From contig CANHBU010000030.1 of NCBI GenBank assembly GCA_947458345.1, positions 1 to 10,383 of the forward strand: a stretch of DNA of 10,383 nucleotides, given 5' to 3'. Below the pieces are notes generated by a model that saw only the letters and a list, made by a program, of their open reading frames with translations, was not told the DNA's origin and ran no database searches. The first letter of the stretch is position 1. Every line of letters begins with the position of its first letter. This DNA comes from Comamonadaceae bacterium. Lineage in GTDB: Bacteria > Pseudomonadota > Gammaproteobacteria > Burkholderiales > Burkholderiaceae_C. Shown here piece by piece: positions 7,430 through 10,383 of the stretch. Both the position numbers and the translations under genes were made by a program.

Positions 7430-8221
7430 ATGCCGACCGACCTGACCGAGCTGATCTTGCTGATCCTGGGGGTCGGTGCAGCGGCCGGTTTCACGGCCGG
7501 TCTGTTTGGGGTGGGCGGCGGGCTGGTCATTGTGCCCACGCTCTACATGCTGTGGCGCGATGACCCGGTCATGGGCGGGCAGGTGATGCACTTTGCCGTC
7601 GCCACCTCACTGGCTTGTGTCGTGGTGACATCGGTCAGCAGCTCGTGGACGCATTGGCGAGCCGGTCGGCTTGAGCTCAAGCCACTGGGCGCGCTGATCG
7701 CCGCAGTCAGCGTGGGCTCGGTGGCGGCCGTGTGGGTCGCGTCCTGGGCCTCCACCGGCTGGCTGCGCAGCGGCTTTGGCCTCTTTGCAGCGCTGACCTG
7801 TTTGAGTCTGCTTTGGCAACAGTCATCCGAGACGCGGGTGCAGATGCCCCCACAAGGCGAGCTTCTGGGCGCAGGGGCCTTCATCGGGCATGTGTCGACC
7901 TTGCTGGGCGTCAGCGGCGGCGCGATGACCGTGCCCTACCTGGTGTTTCGGGGCGTGGATTTGCGCCACGCGGTGGTGGTCAGCTCTGCCCTTGCGATGC
8001 CCATTTCCCTGATCGGCGCGATCGGCCTGGGCATGGTCGGCCCACCCAACGACCAGGCTTGGGGCTACGTGCATGTCTGGGCCTTTCTGGGCATCAGCGC
8101 GAGCAGCCTGTTTTTTGCCAACTGGGGCGCACGCCTTTCGCAGCACCTGGACCGGCGGCTGTTGCAAAAACTCTTTGCCGGCTTCCTGGCCTTGGTGGCG
8201 ACCCATATGCTGACGGGCTGA
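7430..8221 (+). CDS. TauE/SafE-family (DUF81) membrane anion exporter
   Basis: A 263-residue polytopic inner-membrane protein with about eight hydrophobic segments arranged as two related halves. Each half carries the family motif: AGLFGVGGGLVIVPTLY at about 23-39 and TLLGVSGGAMTVPYLVF at about 157-173. Charged loops include RAGRLELKPLG (77-87) between the early helices. Characterised relatives export sulfite or sulfoacetate, or move other small organosulfur anions; the substrate here cannot be read from sequence. The SsuD-like remnant just upstream, an enzyme type that releases sulfite from sulfonates, makes sulfite a tempting guess, but that is inference. The ATG at 7430 has no strong Shine-Dalgarno. 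The stop codon lies in a 13-bp palindrome (cgggct-g-agcccg, 8214-8226). The kelch gene converges from the right. Confidence 0.88.
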   Translation: MPTDLTELILLILGVGAAAGFTAGLFGVGGGLVIVPTLYMLWRDDPVMGGQVMHFAVATSLACVVVTSVSSSWTHWRAGRLELKPLGALIAAVSVGSVAAVWVASWASTGWLRSGFGLFAALTCLSLLWQQSSETRVQMPPQGELLGAGAFIGHVSTLLGVSGGAMTVPYLVFRGVDLRHAVVVSSALAMPISLIGAIGLGMVGPPNDQAWGYVHVWAFLGISASSLFFANWGARLSQHLDRRLLQKLFAGFLALVATHMLTG

Positions 8222-8246
8222 GCCCGGCAAGCTGGCCGCGCCTGCC

Positions 8247-8272
8247 GCTCAGGCCAGGGGCTCAGGCCAGGG
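8247..8272. repeat. Perfect 13-bp tandem duplication across the kelch gene stop codon
   Basis: gctcaggccaggg occurs twice without a gap (8247-8259 and 8260-8272). Read on the minus strand, the first-encountered copy encodes the last residues Thr-Leu-Ala and the TGA of the kelch protein; the second copy is untranslated. It is probably a recent slippage duplication. The 40-bp gap between the convergent genes contains only this and a weak ctggcc/ggccag pair (8232-8237, 8252-8257). Confidence 0.7.
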
Positions 8273-9407
8273 TAAAGGCCTCGTGCACCGCCGATTGCAC
8301 GCCGCCACCGAGAACGGCGCCGCCGCCGGCAACGTAAATCGTGTCGCCAATGGTCACGGCTGCCACAGCGTGACGCGGGGTCGGCATGGGCGCGTGGGCT
8401 TGCCAGCTGTCGCTGCGCCAGTCGTAGCTCTCCATTTGTCCAAACACCGTCTGCTGACCCGCACGGTTGATGATGCCGCCCTCGCCACCCATGGCAAAAA
8501 GCCGGTCACGGTAGATCACCAGCCCGTGGCCGGAGCGGGCCACCGGCAAGGGGGCGCGCAGCTCCCAGGTGTCGCGCTCGGGCAGGTAGACATGGTGCAA
8601 ATCGGTGTTGTACTCAAAGGTGTTGAAGCGCCCGCCGATCACATGGATGCGGCCTTGCCAGGCCACGCAGCCCACATGGTCGCGCCCGCCCGGCAAAGCC
8701 TTGCGCCGGCTCCAGCGGTCGGCCTTGGGGTCGTAGACCTCGTGCCAGCCCACGCTGGCACGCTCATCGGTGGGCGCGCCCGCCCCACCAATGAGGTGGA
8801 CCATCCCGCCGAGCACCACCGCAGCGGCCGCACCGCGCGGTCGGGGCAAGGGGGCCACAGAGGTCCACCGGTCCTGCGCGACCTCATAGACGTAAGCGTG
8901 GTTGTCGGGGTTGCGGTTTTGCTCAATAAAGCCACCGAAGGCGTAGATGCGCCCCTGGTCGGCCACCACCGCAACATGGTTGGCACCGCGCGGCAAAGCG
9001 GCAGCGTTGAACCAGGTGTCGGTGCGCGGCTCGTAGACGTGGTGGTAGCCGCGATCGACCCGGCCTTCACCATAGCCGCCGATCACGTGCATGCGGCCTG
9101 CCCACTCGGTGGCCCAAGCCATCTCGCTGCGCGGAATGGGCAGCGCGGCGCGGGGGATCCAGCGGCCCTGCGGGCCAGCCGGTGCCGGGCTCTGAAAGGA
9201 GCGCTGCGCCGTCTGATCGGGCGTGAGGTGATGCGGCTGGCCGTCGCGCAAACGGGCGTAGGGCTCAGCCGAGGGCTGCGCCACCGGCAAGGGCGGATGG
9301 CCGGCGCCGTGCGAGGGCGAATGGTGCGCATGGCCTGCTTGGGACCACACGGCAGGCGCGGCCACAGAGGCACCTGCGGCCAGAAAAAGACGACGGTGCA
9401 AAGACAT
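8262..9407 (-). CDS. Exported kelch-repeat beta-propeller protein with Tat-type signal
   Basis: The 381-residue product begins MSLHRRLFLAAGASVAAP, a twin-arginine-like signal (HRRLFLAAG plus hydrophobic core, cleavage probably after about residue 22). A histidine-rich stretch, HAHHSPSHGAGH, and a Pro-rich linker follow. The rest is a run of kelch repeats with the alternating pattern of VIGG or FGG and a Trp (TDTW, QDRWTSVAPLPRPR, ADRWSRRKALP, RDTWELRAPLPVAR, SDSWQAHAPMPTPR), forming about six blades. Such propellers are often galactose-oxidase-like in fold, but no copper-radical ligands are evident, so it is more likely binding or structural. Substrate unknown. The frame extends upstream to 9569 inside fadD, but the ATG at 9407 follows GGAGGG by eight bases and begins the signal. 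It lies 47 bp downstream of the fadD stop. Confidence 0.88.
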   Translation of the reverse strand: MSLHRRLFLAAGASVAAPAVWSQAGHAHHSPSHGAGHPPLPVAQPSAEPYARLRDGQPHHLTPDQTAQRSFQSPAPAGPQGRWIPRAALPIPRSEMAWATEWAGRMHVIGGYGEGRVDRGYHHVYEPRTDTWFNAAALPRGANHVAVVADQGRIYAFGGFIEQNRNPDNHAYVYEVAQDRWTSVAPLPRPRGAAAAVVLGGMVHLIGGAGAPTDERASVGWHEVYDPKADRWSRRKALPGGRDHVGCVAWQGRIHVIGGRFNTFEYNTDLHHVYLPERDTWELRAPLPVARSGHGLVIYRDRLFAMGGEGGIINRAGQQTVFGQMESYDWRSDSWQAHAPMPTPRHAVAAVTIGDTIYVAGGGAVLGGGVQSAVHEAFTLA

Positions 9408-9415
9408 CGGGTCAG

Positions 9416-9421
9416 CCCTCC
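9416..9421 (-). promoter_or_regulatory. Strong Shine-Dalgarno of the kelch gene
   Basis: GGAGGG on the minus strand, eight bases before the ATG at 9407. It decides the start in favour of the signal-peptide methionine over the longer frame. It lies only three bases beyond the T-run of the fadD terminator. Confidence 0.75.
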
Positions 9422-9424
9422 ATG

Positions 9425-9448
9425 AAAAAAGGCCTGCAAAGCAGGCCT
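9425..9448 (-). terminator. Rho-independent terminator after fadD
   Basis: On the minus strand a perfect 8-bp stem, aggcctgc / gcaggcct, with a 3-nt loop is followed directly by a run of six T. It lies 6 bp past the fadD stop codon (9455-9457). Stem, loop and T-run are all canonical. Confidence 0.9.
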
Positions 9449-9454
9449 CGAATG

Positions 9455-10383
9455 CTATTTTTTGTCGCGCAGCTCGCGCCGCAAGATTTTGCCCACCGGC
9501 GTCTTGGGCAGCTCGGTGCGAAACTCGACCACCTTGGGCTGCTTGTAGCCAGTCAAGTTTGCGCGGCAATGCTCGCGCACTTGCTCTTCGGTCAGCGCGG
9601 CGTCTTTCTTGACGATCACCAGCTTGATCGCTTCGCCCTTCTTGTCATCGGGCACGCCCACGCAGGCGGCCTCAAGCACGCCAGGCATCATGCCCACCAC
9701 GTCTTCGATCTCGTTGGGGTAGACGTTAAAGCCGCTGACCAGGATCATGTCTTTCTTGCGGTCAACGATTTTAAAAAAGCCCTGCTCGTCGACGAGACCA
9801 ATGTCGCCGGAGCGGAAGTAGCCGTCGGCCGTCATCACCTTGGCGGTCTCGTCAGGGCGCTGCCAATAGCCGGCCATGACCTGCGGGCCCTTGATAGCGA
9901 TCTCGCCGGTCTGGCCGGGCGCCACTTCATGGCCGGCGTCGTCGAGCAGCTTGAACCAGGTGCTGGGAATGGGCACACCGATGGTGCCGGTAAAGGCGCG
10001 ACTCGTCACCGGGTTGCAACTGGCCGAGGGCGCCGTTTCTGACAGGCCATAGCCCTCACAGATGGGGCAGCCGGTTTTCTCGAGCCAGAGCTTGGCCACC
10101 GCGCTTTGCACCGCCATGCCGCCACCGAGCGAAACCTTCAGGTGTGACCAGTCCACCTTGTTGAAGTCGGGGTGATTGGCCAGGCCGTTGAACAGGGTGC
10201 TGACCGCCGGAAACATGTGAATGCGGTGATTGGCCAACTCCTTGAGCACAGCCGGCAGGTCGCGGGGGTTGGGGATGAGAATGTTCTTGGCGCCCGAGCG
10301 CATGCCCAGCATCATGTTCACCGTGAAGGCGAAGATGTGATAGAGCGGCAGGGCGCATACATAGGTGGGCTGCTCGCCTTCGG
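9455..10383 (-). CDS. fadD: Long-chain acyl-CoA ligase (FadD type), C-terminal part; 5' end outside window
   Basis: The enzyme activates fatty acids to acyl-CoA through an acyl-adenylate, feeding beta-oxidation or lipid synthesis. About 308 residues are visible and the frame is open to the right edge, where it reads CALPLYHIFAFTVNMMLG; a GTG at 10321 inside this is not the real start. ANL-superfamily motifs appear in order: EGYGLSETAP (A5), GEIAIKGPQVMAGYW (A6), DGYFRSGDIG (A7), FKIVDRKKDMILVSGFNVYP (hinge, A8), and TPVGKILRREL near the end with the catalytic lysine of the A10 motif. NVYPNEIEDVV and LSETAPSASCNP are typical of proteobacterial FadD. Full-length FadD is about 560 residues, so slightly over half is present. 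The stop is 6 bp before an intrinsic terminator. Chain-length preference cannot be told. Confidence 0.95.
   Translation of the reverse strand, partial: EGEQPTYVCALPLYHIFAFTVNMMLGMRSGAKNILIPNPRDLPAVLKELANHRIHMFPAVSTLFNGLANHPDFNKVDWSHLKVSLGGGMAVQSAVAKLWLEKTGCPICEGYGLSETAPSASCNPVTSRAFTGTIGVPIPSTWFKLLDDAGHEVAPGQTGEIAIKGPQVMAGYWQRPDETAKVMTADGYFRSGDIGLVDEQGFFKIVDRKKDMILVSGFNVYPNEIEDVVGMMPGVLEAACVGVPDDKKGEAIKLVIVKKDAALTEEQVREHCRANLTGYKQPKVVEFRTELPKTPVGKILRRELRDKK

Noticed and set aside
8283..9425. A 380-codon plus-strand open frame across the kelch gene
   Set aside because: Antisense shadow; the minus strand has a signal peptide, regular kelch repeats and a strong Shine-Dalgarno.
9408..9569. Longer N-terminus for the kelch protein starting at 9569
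   Set aside because: It would overlap the acyl-CoA ligase coding region and the terminator and bury the Tat signal internally; the ATG at 9407 has its own ribosome site.

Overview
This is a GC-rich stretch of bacterial chromosome. Protein content and gene order (nudJ/mnmA neighbourhood, glpD divergent from glpR-glpK, TauE-type exporter, FadD-type ligase) suggest a betaproteobacterium of the order Burkholderiales, probably Comamonadaceae-like. That placement is inferred from protein style only. Most of the window is ordinary housekeeping and catabolic sequence, with one short tract of gene decay. I see no prophage, insertion sequence, CRISPR array, tRNA or rRNA.

Layout. The left edge (1-79, +) holds the last 25 codons of a probable PIN-domain (VapC-like) protein. 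It meets tail to tail a minus-strand pair: mnmA (tRNA 2-thiouridylase) followed, with an ATGA overlap, by a tiny four-cysteine DUF1289 protein. A plus-strand gene for a membrane-anchored retropepsin-like aspartic protease (1467-1976) lies between mnmA and a minus-strand NudJ-type Nudix hydrolase (2132-2650). In E. coli nudJ and mnmA are direct neighbours, so the protease looks like an insertion into an old pair. Both mnmA and the Nudix gene have GATAAT exactly six bases before the ATG and no Shine-Dalgarno, which suggests leaderless transcripts.

The centre (2809-6887) is a glycerol 3-phosphate regulon: glpD (-) diverges from glpR-glpK (+) across a 120-bp AT-rich interval with two adjacent small palindromes, the best candidate GlpR operator. 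GlpK makes glycerol 3-phosphate, GlpD oxidises it to dihydroxyacetone phosphate at the membrane, and GlpR (DeoR family) probably represses both arms. No glpF transporter is in the window.

Between glpK and the next intact gene, about 540 bp hold the wreckage of two genes: the 3' end of an SsuD-like flavin monooxygenase and an aldo/keto reductase (YdhF-like) reduced to its first ~21 codons joined to its last ~20. A TauE/SafE-type anion exporter follows (7430-8221, +). It faces a minus-strand Tat-exported kelch beta-propeller protein (8262-9407), which lies 47 bp downstream of a FadD-type acyl-CoA ligase that runs off the right edge. A textbook intrinsic terminator sits inside that 47-bp gap.

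Nothing here amounts to a new multi-gene system. The best leads are the decayed oxidoreductase tract, the matching leaderless start architecture, the operator palindromes, and the terminator wedged between fadD and the kelch gene.
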